Positions 1 to 6,944 are shown, counted from the stretch's first letter. The stretch is DNA of 8,204 nucleotides from Desulfatitalea sp. (GCA_018224505.1 JAGTVD010000490.1:1-8204), one strand, 5' to 3'. Translations and numbers: made by a program. The notes: a model not told the origin generated them from the letters alone.

Positions 1-797
1 CGCTTGAGCCCATCCTCAGAGGTCATGTGAAAGGTGATCCGGGCCATGACATCCTCGCCATATTTACATTGAGGATTCATCATGGAAACGGTGTCGACCA
101 CTTCCATGGTGCTCAGATCACAGAAGTAGGCCGCAACGGTCGTCGTGCCGACATCGATGGCCAGGCCGTAAGCGTGTTCATCCTTTCCCGGTCTAGTGCG
201 GATCACTTCCTTGTCGTTCCAGACACTGACTGTCACCTTCCAGTTTGCGTCGCGCAGAACTATGGGGAGTGTGCGCAGTGCAAAGATATCGATGGTCAGA
301 TCGCTTAAGCCGTAATCCCGTTCCAGCGCACGGCAGATGCGTTCAAAATCGGCCGTAGGATCCTCGAAGGTCGGCGGATCCACTTCCACATAGTACAATT
401 TTATCGCCGGATTGTGATCTATAGGGATGTCGCGGGCAGCCTTGGAAACCACCTGCTTTCCGGCGCGCGACTCCTCGGGCACATAAACCAGCAAATCCCC
501 TTTCACTGTGGCCACGCAGCCGAGGCGAAAACCCTTTTCACGGCGTTCCGTGTTTATAAATTTTTCTTCTTCTACCTGCCAGTCACTTACATTTTGCTTC
601 TTTGAAGTGATGCCATACTTTTCAAAATGCCCCTCTTCGATCCTTACAACGCACTTGCCGCAAACCTTCTTTTCTCCGCACAGGGCCTCAATGTCTACAC
701 CCAGTAAACGCGAGGCTTCAATAAGGGTAATGTTTTTAGGTACTTCACCCCTACGCCCGGAAGGCTGAAATATGACCATGGCCTTATCAGAATCCAT
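1..797 (-). CDS. RACo-like corrinoid activation protein (N-terminal [2Fe-2S] ferredoxin domain + DUF4445/ASKHA domain), C-terminus cut by window edge
   Basis: I translated this frame by hand; it is open from an ATG at 797 to the left edge (265 codons), so only the N-terminal part is present. Residues about 5-105 form a plant-type [2Fe-2S] domain: C40-x5-C46-x2-C49 (context LCGEKKVCGKC) with a fourth cysteine at C94 (RLGCVATV). From about residue 209 comes the ATP-binding phosphate-1 motif of the ASKHA fold (LAIDVGTTTVAAYF, residues 212-225), then NPQCKYGEDVMARI (241-254), typical of the DUF4445 family. Proteins of this family (RACo in acetogens) use reducing power and ATP to return accidentally oxidised Co(II) corrinoid to active Co(I). 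RamA of methanogens does the same job with [4Fe-4S] centres. The start is supported by AAGGAG eight bases upstream. It is the last visible gene of the methyltransfer operon, 152 bp after the corrinoid-protein gene, its expected client. Family assignment is firm; the exact client is inferred. Confidence 0.9.
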   Translation of the reverse strand, partial: MDSDKAMVIFQPSGRRGEVPKNITLIEASRLLGVDIEALCGEKKVCGKCVVRIEEGHFEKYGITSKKQNVSDWQVEEEKFINTERREKGFRLGCVATVKGDLLVYVPEESRAGKQVVSKAARDIPIDHNPAIKLYYVEVDPPTFEDPTADFERICRALERDYGLSDLTIDIFALRTLPIVLRDANWKVTVSVWNDKEVIRTRPGKDEHAYGLAIDVGTTTVAAYFCDLSTMEVVDTVSMMNPQCKYGEDVMARITFHMTSEDGLK

Positions 798-897
798 TGG
801 CACTGCTCCTTATCCGTAATTATTGCGCAAGGGATCGCTCCCTTGTTGCCGTCGTAGCCAAGCATATCCATGGTCGGCGTCGCGATCCTCGAATGGT

Positions 898-929
898 CCT
901 TCCGGGCTGTGAATATGCAGCCCGGAAGG
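898..929 (-). repeat. 12-bp perfect hairpin in the corrinoid protein-activator intergenic gap
   Basis: CCTTCCGGGCTG (898-909) and CAGCCCGGAAGG (918-929) are perfect inverted repeats separated by an 8-nt loop, giving a GC-rich 12-bp stem. The hairpin starts 20 nt past the corrinoid gene stop codon and ends about 100 nt before the activator start. No T-tract follows it on the minus strand, so it does not look like a standard intrinsic terminator. A role as a 3'-end stabiliser or processing element that keeps corrinoid-protein mRNA more abundant than activator mRNA is an inference. The rest of the gap (798-949) shows nothing else I recognise apart from the activator's ribosome-binding site. Confidence 0.75.
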
Positions 930-949
930 TTGCACGCCAACAACGGCGA

Positions 950-1615
950 CTATGCCTTCTTTTGCATTTCCCGCAGCCGTCCGATCATTTTAATGCCTTC
1001 GGATACGGCATTTCCTGCGGATTCGGCATAGCCGTCCGCGCCGAACAGGTTGGCCACATCCTTTGTCACTGGGGCGCCACCGAGCATGATGGCTACGTTG
1101 GGATTCTTTTCTTTGATCATTTTAATAACCTTCTTCATACCCAGCATGGTGGTGGTCATCATGGCCGACATGGCCACCACTTCGGAGTCTGTGCGCATTT
1201 GCTCGTCAACAAATTTTTCCAGTGGCACGTCGCGGCCCAGATCGTGGACTTCCCAGCCGGCCACATCAAACATCATTTTAACCAGGTTTTTGCCGATATC
1301 GTGCACATCTCCCTGGATGCTGCCGATGACCACCTGGGCGTTGAGCCCTTCCTTTTGTTTGGGTACATGGGGACGCAGAATGGCGAGCCCGGCGTAAAGT
1401 GCATCGGCACACATCAGCACCTCGGGGACAAAGTACTCGTTGCGGTCATAGAGCTCGCCGACGACCTCCATTCCAGCCGCCAGGCCGTCCATGATCATTT
1501 CGAGCGGCACGTGTCCATCATCCAGGCCTTGCTGTGCTGCTTCCTTTACCGCTTCTTCATCGTATTCAACCACGCCCGTTTTCATTTTTTCCAACAATTC
1601 TTCTTTTGTTGCCAT
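950..1615 (-). CDS. Corrinoid (B12-binding) methyl-carrier protein, MtaC/MtbC/MttC-like
   Basis: A 221-residue protein of the usual size for small corrinoid proteins of methyltransfer systems. Residues about 1-90 are the helical cap (methionine-synthase B12-binding_2 type). The Rossmann-like cobalamin domain follows, with GDVHDIGKN at 102-110; H105 of the D-x-H-x-x-G motif is the predicted lower axial cobalt ligand. SAMMTTT (150-156) and GGAPV (179-183) match the other conserved cobalamin contacts. It should shuttle the methyl group between the two methyltransferases encoded immediately upstream. I chose the ATG at 1615, not the in-frame ATG at 1672: an AAAGG ribosome-binding site lies eight bases upstream, and the homologous N-terminus begins here (MATKEELLEKMK). 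The 70-bp gap to the upstream gene contains a small dyad (TTGGCTAAAGCCAA, 1659-1672). Family assignment is firm; the methyl donor is unknown. Confidence 0.95.
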   Translation of the reverse strand: MATKEELLEKMKTGVVEYDEEAVKEAAQQGLDDGHVPLEMIMDGLAAGMEVVGELYDRNEYFVPEVLMCADALYAGLAILRPHVPKQKEGLNAQVVIGSIQGDVHDIGKNLVKMMFDVAGWEVHDLGRDVPLEKFVDEQMRTDSEVVAMSAMMTTTMLGMKKVIKMIKEKNPNVAIMLGGAPVTKDVANLFGADGYAESAGNAVSEGIKMIGRLREMQKKA

Positions 1616-1685
1616 GTTTGCTACCTTTCTTCCATTGGGTGTCGCTAGATTATCGTCGTTGGCTAAAGCCAAATCCTGCCAAACC

Positions 1686-2738
1686 CTAAAGGCGGCCCAC
1701 AGCCGGGCTGGGTTTGCTGCCGTACTCTCGAGCTGTTTTCACGATGGCCCGCATATTTTCTTCCTTGATGTCCGGCCACAGGTCGCAACCCGGCCACACC
1801 GCGTCCACGGTGCCGTCAATGTTCTGCTTGATACCCGCAATCGCTTCCTCCGCCGTGGTTTCTGCTTTGCATGGCAGGGCGAACACATCGAAATTGCCCA
1901 GCAGCAAATGATTGTTGCCCAGTTTCTCGCGGGATTCGTTCAAACAGTTTTTGATGTCCACGCTGACAGCGTCGGCGCCGCAGTCGGCCATCATTTCGAT
2001 AATCAGATTGGTCGCTCCGCAGATATGCAACACCTTGGGAGATTTCCAGGCCTCAAGTATCCGACGCATCCTTGGCTGGATCAACTCTTTCCATGAGCGC
2101 GGGCTGATCAAGTCCGTACCGGTCCCCATTTCCCGCAAGGTGATGAAATCGGCGCCCGCCGCCTGATAGGCTTGGCCCACCGTGATGATCATATCGGTAA
2201 TCTTGTCCAGGGTATCTTCAACCTTGGCTTTTTGCTTGAAGATGCCCTTGAGCAGAATATCCAATTCCAGCAATTGGCCGGCCATGGTGAATGGTCCCAG
2301 CGTCCAGGCGCCCAATGCCAGTTCCGGAGCCTCCTTTTTGCAGATTTTGAGTGCTTCCACCACCATAGGCATGCGACCCAGTTCCATTATGTTGCCGGGT
2401 ATCTGGACCTCGTCCATGGTTTTCCACATTTTTTCGGGTATGGTGGGGTAGAGGATATCCATCGAATCTTCATAGAGACTGATGGTGTTGCCGATGGCTT
2501 CGGATTCGCAGGTCATGTCATAGGGTACGACCATCGAATCAAACCCGAACATCCGGCTGGACAGGATAGCCGACTTGGCCATCATATCCGCGTTGGTATG
2601 AATCTTGGGGAACTGGTAGCCCAACTCTTTGATTGCGGGCATCAGCACCATGCCCATGCCGCTGAAAAATGGCATCATATCAACCGGTTCCTTGCGAAAC
2701 ATTCTCATCACGCGTTCTTTGGGGGTCAGTTCTGCCAT
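1686..2738 (-). CDS. Uroporphyrinogen-decarboxylase-fold cobamide methyltransferase (MtaA/MtbA-like family)
   Basis: A 350-residue protein of the UroD superfamily, the fold used by MtaA/MtbA, CmuA and many bacterial methyltransferases. The start MAELTPKERVMRMFRKEPVD is the usual family opening. The zinc-thiolate site appears intact: H238 and C240 in LHICGATN, and C318 in WPGCDLWPDI, matching the H-x-C...C pattern of MtaA/MtbA. Other family hallmarks are GADAVSVD (254-261) and LLLGNFDV (278-285). These retained metal ligands argue for methyl transfer and against haem-pathway decarboxylation. In methanogens this family methylates coenzyme M. Here, next to an MtrH-type enzyme and in a probable bacterium, a role in moving the methyl group from substrate to corrinoid is more likely, but that is inference. 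An AAAGGA site seven bases upstream supports the ATG at 2738. The substrate cannot be read from the sequence. Confidence 0.88.
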   Translation of the reverse strand: MAELTPKERVMRMFRKEPVDMMPFFSGMGMVLMPAIKELGYQFPKIHTNADMMAKSAILSSRMFGFDSMVVPYDMTCESEAIGNTISLYEDSMDILYPTIPEKMWKTMDEVQIPGNIMELGRMPMVVEALKICKKEAPELALGAWTLGPFTMAGQLLELDILLKGIFKQKAKVEDTLDKITDMIITVGQAYQAAGADFITLREMGTGTDLISPRSWKELIQPRMRRILEAWKSPKVLHICGATNLIIEMMADCGADAVSVDIKNCLNESREKLGNNHLLLGNFDVFALPCKAETTAEEAIAGIKQNIDGTVDAVWPGCDLWPDIKEENMRAIVKTAREYGSKPSPAVGRL

Positions 2739-2771
2739 AAAAAACGTCCTTTCTGAGGTTTTAATTTTTGT

Positions 2772-2798
2772 CCGATCAACCGGGAAAAGGATTATCGG
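2772..2798. repeat. Imperfect inverted repeat in the gap between the MtrH-like and UroD-like genes
   Basis: CCGATCAACC (2772-2781) can pair with GGATTATCGG (2789-2798) with two mismatches, leaving a 7-nt loop. It sits in the 67-bp gap between two operon genes, before the ribosome-binding site of the downstream gene. No T-tract follows on the minus strand. It may be a weak mRNA structure or chance. Confidence 0.3.
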
Positions 2799-2805
2799 CC
2801 CTGGG

Positions 2806-3759
2806 TTAGGCTAATGTTTTCAACTGTTCCACAAAATCCGGAAACAACTTGAAAAGCGGATGGTTTGGGTCCTTTGGCAGCTGCTTGGTTTCAGCAAAGA
2901 CAGCTGTTGCCAGGAAGGCTTCAGCTTCGGCTACGGCGGGTAAGATACGCGTCGCGCCGGCCATCGGGCCGGAGAAAATCATATCGTGATAAAAGAATGC
3001 CGATAACGATTCCAAAGCCGCATCGGTGGAGGACCAGCCCTTGAAACCCCACATTTCCTTAAAACGCTTCAAATCCATATAGGAACCGTTGCTCGGTGCG
3101 CTGGCTGTGGGGAAGCCCCACTTTTCCTTGATCATTCTATTGGCGACGCCGCAGAAAGCCGTGGCCGGCCCGTTCATGACCGAGGTGTCAACAAAGATGC
3201 TTTCGAATTTGGCACCCACTTTATCGATGGCATCCAACAGCCGCTGTGTGCCGCTGATTCGGCCACTGGGCATCTGATCTTCCTGGTCAAAAGCCACCAG
3301 AAGTACATGTTTCACGCCGATCTGGGACATTTCACGGATTTCGGTTTCAAGGTCCTTTTCCCAAACCGTCAAGCTGTTGTAGAACATCCGGTCCAGGAGG
3401 CCTTTTTCGGCGCAATAGGCAGCACCTTCCAATTTCGGTTTCATTACCCAGGCATCAATGCAAAAGGGCATGGTGCTGGCGGCACTGACAAAATCAATGA
3501 ACAGTTTAAACTCCGCACCCGTATTGGCCACGATGTCGGCCATGCCGGGCACGCCCGTTTCGGCCGTCAGGCGTTCCTGGGTCTTCAGCAGTTCCTCGGC
3601 TTTTTTCTCATCGAAGCCCTCTTTGCGTTTGCCCTGGAAGACTCGGTCTCCTTTCTGGAAAATGGAGCTGACGCAAACACAAGGGTACTCGCCGGGTTGG
3701 CCGCCGAATTTAACCCCTCCAACTTCGCACACCTTTTGCTCGGCGCTGATTTGAAACAT
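2806..3759 (-). CDS. MtrH-family methyltransferase (methyl-corrinoid:tetrahydropterin, probably tetrahydrofolate)
   Basis: A 317-residue protein whose whole length resembles the H subunit of tetrahydromethanopterin S-methyltransferase. The opening EQKVCEVGGVKFGGQPGEYP (7-26) is the clearest signature, followed by the family's SSIFQKGD (31-38), FDEKKAEELLKTQE (49-62) and MADIVANTGAEFKLFIDFV (73-91). MtrH is the soluble TIM-barrel subunit that moves the methyl group between the pterin and the corrinoid. Bacterial homologues without the membrane Mtr subunits, such as those with betaine or O-demethylation systems of acetogens, transfer methyl from a corrinoid protein to tetrahydrofolate. No Mtr membrane subunit is seen here and no membrane helix is visible in the protein, which fits that soluble role. 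It is the first gene of the methyltransfer operon. A strong ribosome-binding site (AAGGAGG, five bases from the ATG) suggests high expression. The family is firm; the tetrahydrofolate acceptor is inferred. Confidence 0.9.
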   Translation of the reverse strand: MFQISAEQKVCEVGGVKFGGQPGEYPCVCVSSIFQKGDRVFQGKRKEGFDEKKAEELLKTQERLTAETGVPGMADIVANTGAEFKLFIDFVSAASTMPFCIDAWVMKPKLEGAAYCAEKGLLDRMFYNSLTVWEKDLETEIREMSQIGVKHVLLVAFDQEDQMPSGRISGTQRLLDAIDKVGAKFESIFVDTSVMNGPATAFCGVANRMIKEKWGFPTASAPSNGSYMDLKRFKEMWGFKGWSSTDAALESLSAFFYHDMIFSGPMAGATRILPAVAEAEAFLATAVFAETKQLPKDPNHPLFKLFPDFVEQLKTLA

Positions 3760-3816
3760 TACATCCTCCTTTGCTATGACATTGGAATCGACATTGTATG
3801 GATGGGCCTTGCTCTT

Positions 3817-3845
3817 AGTATAAAGATAGGATCTATTACATTTAA
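3817..3845 (-). promoter_or_regulatory. Possible sigma-70-type promoter for the methyltransfer operon
   Basis: On the minus strand TATACT (3822-3817) is a good -10 match. It is preceded by a 17-nt spacer and a poor -35, TTAAAT (3845-3840). Transcription would begin near 3810, giving a leader of about 50 nt before the MtrH-like gene. A weak -35 is typical of promoters that need an activator, which fits the adjacent response regulator. I saw no sigma-54 (-24/-12 GG-GC) element in this gap. Confidence 0.35.
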
Positions 3846-3853
3846 TAATAGAT
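3831..3853. promoter_or_regulatory. Perfect 8-bp inverted repeat on the putative -35 region; candidate operator
   Basis: ATCTATTA (3831-3838) and TAATAGAT (3846-3853) are perfect inverted repeats with a 7-nt spacer, a geometry suited to a dimeric DNA-binding protein. The dyad centre is about 32 bp upstream of the predicted transcription start and covers the putative -35 element. The NarL-type regulator encoded just upstream is the obvious candidate ligand, but another regulator is equally possible. Confidence 0.45.
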
Positions 3854-3882
3854 GAAATGAAAAATGAATATCGTCCAACGGC

Positions 3883-3920
3883 TGATTTTTTATCATTTGA
3901 TGGAATGGATTAAAAAATCA
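3883..3920. repeat. Perfect 10-bp AT-rich inverted repeat with 18-nt spacer
   Basis: TGATTTTTTA (3883-3892) is repeated in inverted form as TAAAAAATCA (3911-3920). Its centre lies roughly 90 bp upstream of the predicted methyltransfer-operon start. It could be an upstream regulator site or an extended transcript structure. Its right arm is shared with the T-tract of the adjacent terminator candidate, so part of the symmetry may come from that. Confidence 0.4.
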
Positions 3921-3932
3921 TCCCTGGGATGA
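3912..3932 (-). terminator. Probable intrinsic terminator of the sensory operon
   Basis: Read on the minus strand, TCATCC, a CAG loop and GGATGA (3932-3918; a 15-nt palindrome) are followed directly by six T's (3917-3912). This is the hairpin-plus-U-tract layout of a rho-independent terminator, about 95 nt beyond the response-regulator stop codon and before the likely promoter of the next operon. The six-pair stem is short, so termination may be partial. Confidence 0.5.
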
Positions 3933-4027
3933 GATATGAAGGGTGTTCAGAATGGATCGGGAGGGTTGAAGGTTCTGAGATGATCAGTTTAATATAATGA
4001 TAACAGGTCGTTTTTTATAATTGGTTT

Positions 4028-4696
4028 TTACAAAGAAGGGTCCACCAAGCCCAGTTGGATGGCAAAATGGATCAATTTGACAGGCGTGTCGATGTTCAAT
4101 TTTTCCATGATATTTCCCCGGTGGGATTTTACCGTGCTGATGCTCACGCACAGTATGTCGGCAATTTCTCTGGTGGAATGCCCTTCACCGATTAGTTGAA
4201 ACACCTCCCTTTCGCGATTGGTCAGCTGGCTGAAACGTTCGGCAATGGAGCGCCCTTTGCGGTCATTGGGCAGGTGATGGGTCTCAACCAGAAGTTTGGA
4301 AATTGTCGGGCTGAGGTAGGTTTCGTTATTCATAGCGGCCCGGATGGCTTTGATGATGTCCCGGCCGCTGGCATCCTTGAGAAGGTAACCGTTTATTCCG
4401 GTTTCCATTAGATCGTGGATATAGTGCTCATGGGAATACATCGAAAGAATGAGAATTTTGGTTTTTGGCAGCTGTTTTCGGATCCTTTTGGCCGCCTCGA
4501 TGCCATTCATGCGCGGCATGGCTATGTCCATGATGATGATGTCCGGCGACAAGGCAAGCGCTTGCGCAACCGCATTGTGGCCGTTGGTCGCTTCGCCGAC
4601 GACTTTGAAATCCGGTTGTTCCTCCAGAAGACGCGCCAGACCCTGGCGAACAATTGTATGATCGTCGACGAGCAAAATCCGAACAGGTTCAATCAT
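4028..4696 (-). CDS. NarL/FixJ-family response regulator (REC + LuxR-type HTH)
   Basis: A 222-residue cytoplasmic transcription factor. The receiver domain (about 4-120) carries the acidic pair D11/D12, the phospho-acceptor D57 (IIIMDIAMPRMNG), a conserved serine at S85 and K107 (YLLKDAS). The C-terminal LuxR/GerE helix-turn-helix (about 156-218) contains LTNREREVFQLIGEG (158-172) and the recognition-helix region VSISTVKSHRGNIMEKL (184-200). All catalytic residues are present, so it should be phosphorylated normally. It overlaps the kinase gene by 8 nt (the sequence ATGATTGA holds this start and the kinase stop), a typical coupled kinase-regulator pair. Its probable target is the divergence-free gap just downstream, which holds a candidate operator and the promoter of the methyltransfer operon; that link is inferred from position only. 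Confidence 0.95.
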   Translation of the reverse strand: MIEPVRILLVDDHTIVRQGLARLLEEQPDFKVVGEATNGHNAVAQALALSPDIIIMDIAMPRMNGIEAAKRIRKQLPKTKILILSMYSHEHYIHDLMETGINGYLLKDASGRDIIKAIRAAMNNETYLSPTISKLLVETHHLPNDRKGRSIAERFSQLTNREREVFQLIGEGHSTREIADILCVSISTVKSHRGNIMEKLNIDTPVKLIHFAIQLGLVDPSL

Positions 4697-6944
4697 TGAC
4701 AGCCTCCTCGTCCAAGGGAAGTTCTATTCGAATCCGGGTGCCGCCGCCTTTTGAGCTGCGCAGGAGGAAAGAGCCATTGAGCAATGAGGCCCGCTCCCGC
4801 ATGCCGAGAAGCCCAAGGCTGCGATGGTCCCGGCCGATGATTTTAGCATCGAAACCAATACCGTCATCTTCGGCCAGGAAAATGATGTGCGGAAAACTTT
4901 TGATAACGGAAAGTGTAAAATGCTCCGCACCGGAATGTTTTATCGTATTGGTCAGCGCTTCCTGGCTGAAGCGGTAAAGCACTGTTTCCATGTCCGTACC
5001 GATGCGCCGATCGAAACCGATGATCTGAAAGTTGATATCCAAATTGGAATGTTTCTGAATTTCGTTTAGATATAGTTTCAATGCTGGCTCGAGGCCCAGG
5101 TCGCTGAGCAGGGTGGGGTGCAGACGGTAGGACATCTGCCGGATCTCGGCGGAGGTCCGCTGGACCATCATTCGAATTTCACTGATTTCGGTTTTCAGAT
5201 CTTTGTCGACGGCATGCTTTTCCTCAAGCCGATCCAGGCCCAGTTTCACCGCCGTCAAAGACTGACCGGCTTCATCGTGCAGTTCACGGGCGATCCTGCG
5301 CCTTTCCTCTTCCTGACCTGTGAAGAGCTTTTCGGTCAACCGCCGCAATTCCTGACGGTGACGCCGTATGGTCCACATCATCTGGGTATTTTCAATGGCA
5401 CCTCCAATGAAGTTACCCAGCGATCCCATCAGGTGCATTTCATGAGAGCTCAAAACCCTGTTCTTGGGGATGCTCAAGCCGAAGAATCCCATCGCCCGGC
5501 CTTTGTAGGTAATAAGGAAGCAGGTGAGCCACAGGTTGGTCTGTGCGCCGGTCGCACGATAGTGGATACGGAAAGAGGGAAAGGTGGCTTCCGGGGATAA
5601 ACTGGAATTATCTTCAATCAAATGTTTCATCAACAATGTGTCGCTGAATACCACTTCATCAGTCTGGTCGGCGACCGCATCGGGTATGTTGAATCGGGCC
5701 TGCAGCTGGATGTGTTTGGCTTCCTGGTCGATGAGAAAAAGCCCGCCCCTTTCCAGGCGCAGTACCCGAATGACTTTTTCGAGTGTCACCTTGAGGGTGT
5801 TGTTCAAATCCATGGTGTGGTTCAAGGCCACAGCGATGCTGTTGATAATTGAAAGCTCGCGATTGCGCTGATTGATCACCTCCTCGGCCTGTTTACGCCG
5901 GGTGATGTCTTTGATGATGCCTTCGAACTCGACCTCTCCGGTTTGGGCATTTTCATACATACGACTCGATATGAGCACATCCAGTGGAGAGCCGTCCCGT
6001 GTCTTGAATTTAGCCTCATAATCCTTCACAAAACCGGCTTCTGTGATGGCGGATACCAAACCGTCGCGGTCTCCGGGACGTTGATAGAGATCCTCCGCCT
6101 TGAGGCAAGTCAACATTTCCTTCTTTGTCCTGTACCCGAGCAGTTCCACACCGGCTGCGTTGATATCGATGAGGCGGCCATTAAGGTTGGTGGTGTATAT
6201 CATGTCGTGGCTGCCTTCGAACACCCGATAGTATTTTCTTTCCCGTCGGGTGACCTCTTCCTGAAGCCGCTTGATATCGGTTATGTCTTTAAAAACTTCC
6301 AACCCGCCGGTGACCCGGCCGTCTTTGTCCCGAAACGCCGAAGTGGAGCAGATGATCGGAATTCTCTGGCCTTCGATGTTTACTATTTCATACTCTCTGT
6401 TGTGAATGTCCTGGCCCGCCGCCACTGCTCTTTTCAAGGCACAGTCATATTCGCAGATGGTATTTTTGAAAACATCCTTGCAGTACATGCCAACGGCATC
6501 ATGGGCCGAAAAACCGGTGATTTTTTCCGCTGCCGGGTTGAAGTAGGTTATTCGCCATTCATGGTCGGTGGTAAAAAGGCCGTCAGGCAGCCGATTGAGG
6601 ATTTCGATGTAGCTCTCTTCTTTTTCGTAAATTTTTCCCAGCGTTTGTTTGTGGTAATGCCGCAACTGTTCCGCGACAAAAGCGTTCCATCCCTTGTCGT
6701 GCAGCTGGCTCCGGGCCTTGAAATAGGAACAGGTAAGACAGCAGGCGAGTTTTTGATAATAATCCTCGTTGGCTCTGCCAGTACAGTAGGTCCGTGGCGT
6801 CAGCCAGCAATCGGAAAGCTGTTTGCCATGGCTGGGGCAGAGCACGGTCGGGCATTGGAGGTACTCCCAGCAAAAACGCGCCTCCACCGTGCAACACCGC
6901 GCCTTGAGAGGATCAATAAGATGACTTTCGAGCAATGAACTCAC
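4689..6944 (-). CDS. Cytoplasmic sensor histidine kinase: Cys-rich 'two-CW'-like domain, PAS-PAS-GAF, HisKA_3, HATPase
   Basis: A 751-residue NarX/DegS-class kinase with no visible membrane helix. Residues 1-80 hold ten cysteines (17, 18, 25, 31, 36, 46, 54, 68, 69, 72) with two C-W pairs (C25-W26, C46-W47), resembling the 'two-CW' domain of Desulfobacterota signalling proteins. PAS1 (about 112-224) has three further cysteines (155, 164, 168). PAS2 spans about 236-350 and a GAF domain about 365-525. The dimerisation/phospho-acceptor segment is ERRRIARELHDEAGQSL (547-563), with H556 as the predicted phosphorylation site. The ATPase domain has the N-box (QEALTNTIKHSG, 661-672), G1 (DDGIGFDA, 693-700) and GLLGMRERA (711-719). 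The start is a GTG at 6944 with a GGAG-type site nine bases upstream. This start overlaps the preceding V4R gene by 32 nt; the next methionine is far inside PAS1, so an ATG start would lose the Cys-rich region. The signal is unknown; redox or metal sensing is inferred from the cysteines. Confidence 0.93.
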   Translation of the reverse strand: MSSLLESHLIDPLKARCCTVEARFCWEYLQCPTVLCPSHGKQLSDCWLTPRTYCTGRANEDYYQKLACCLTCSYFKARSQLHDKGWNAFVAEQLRHYHKQTLGKIYEKEESYIEILNRLPDGLFTTDHEWRITYFNPAAEKITGFSAHDAVGMYCKDVFKNTICEYDCALKRAVAAGQDIHNREYEIVNIEGQRIPIICSTSAFRDKDGRVTGGLEVFKDITDIKRLQEEVTRRERKYYRVFEGSHDMIYTTNLNGRLIDINAAGVELLGYRTKKEMLTCLKAEDLYQRPGDRDGLVSAITEAGFVKDYEAKFKTRDGSPLDVLISSRMYENAQTGEVEFEGIIKDITRRKQAEEVINQRNRELSIINSIAVALNHTMDLNNTLKVTLEKVIRVLRLERGGLFLIDQEAKHIQLQARFNIPDAVADQTDEVVFSDTLLMKHLIEDNSSLSPEATFPSFRIHYRATGAQTNLWLTCFLITYKGRAMGFFGLSIPKNRVLSSHEMHLMGSLGNFIGGAIENTQMMWTIRRHRQELRRLTEKLFTGQEEERRRIARELHDEAGQSLTAVKLGLDRLEEKHAVDKDLKTEISEIRMMVQRTSAEIRQMSYRLHPTLLSDLGLEPALKLYLNEIQKHSNLDINFQIIGFDRRIGTDMETVLYRFSQEALTNTIKHSGAEHFTLSVIKSFPHIIFLAEDDGIGFDAKIIGRDHRSLGLLGMRERASLLNGSFLLRSSKGGGTRIRIELPLDEEAVND

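Noticed and set aside
797..1648. Plus-strand open frame of 283 codons opposite the corrinoid-protein gene
   Set aside because: The His/Phe/Cys-rich translation looks like the antisense of a coding gene, and the minus-strand frame carries the full corrinoid motif set.
1616..1672. Upstream in-frame ATG extending the corrinoid protein by 19 residues
   Set aside because: The extension is unlike the family N-terminus, and the ATG at 1615 has a well-placed ribosome-binding site.
3975..3987. Short dyad CTGA-5 nt-TCAG in the inter-operon gap
   Set aside because: Four-base arms are too short to separate from chance.
4008..4027. T-rich run near the end of the response-regulator gene as a terminator
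   Set aside because: The T's are on the plus strand, opposite to the transcribed direction, and no hairpin precedes them; the palindrome at 3918-3932 fits better.
5943..6938. Long plus-strand open frame (331 codons)
   Set aside because: It lies wholly opposite the histidine kinase, whose domains and motifs are unmistakable; its translation shows no coherent family features.
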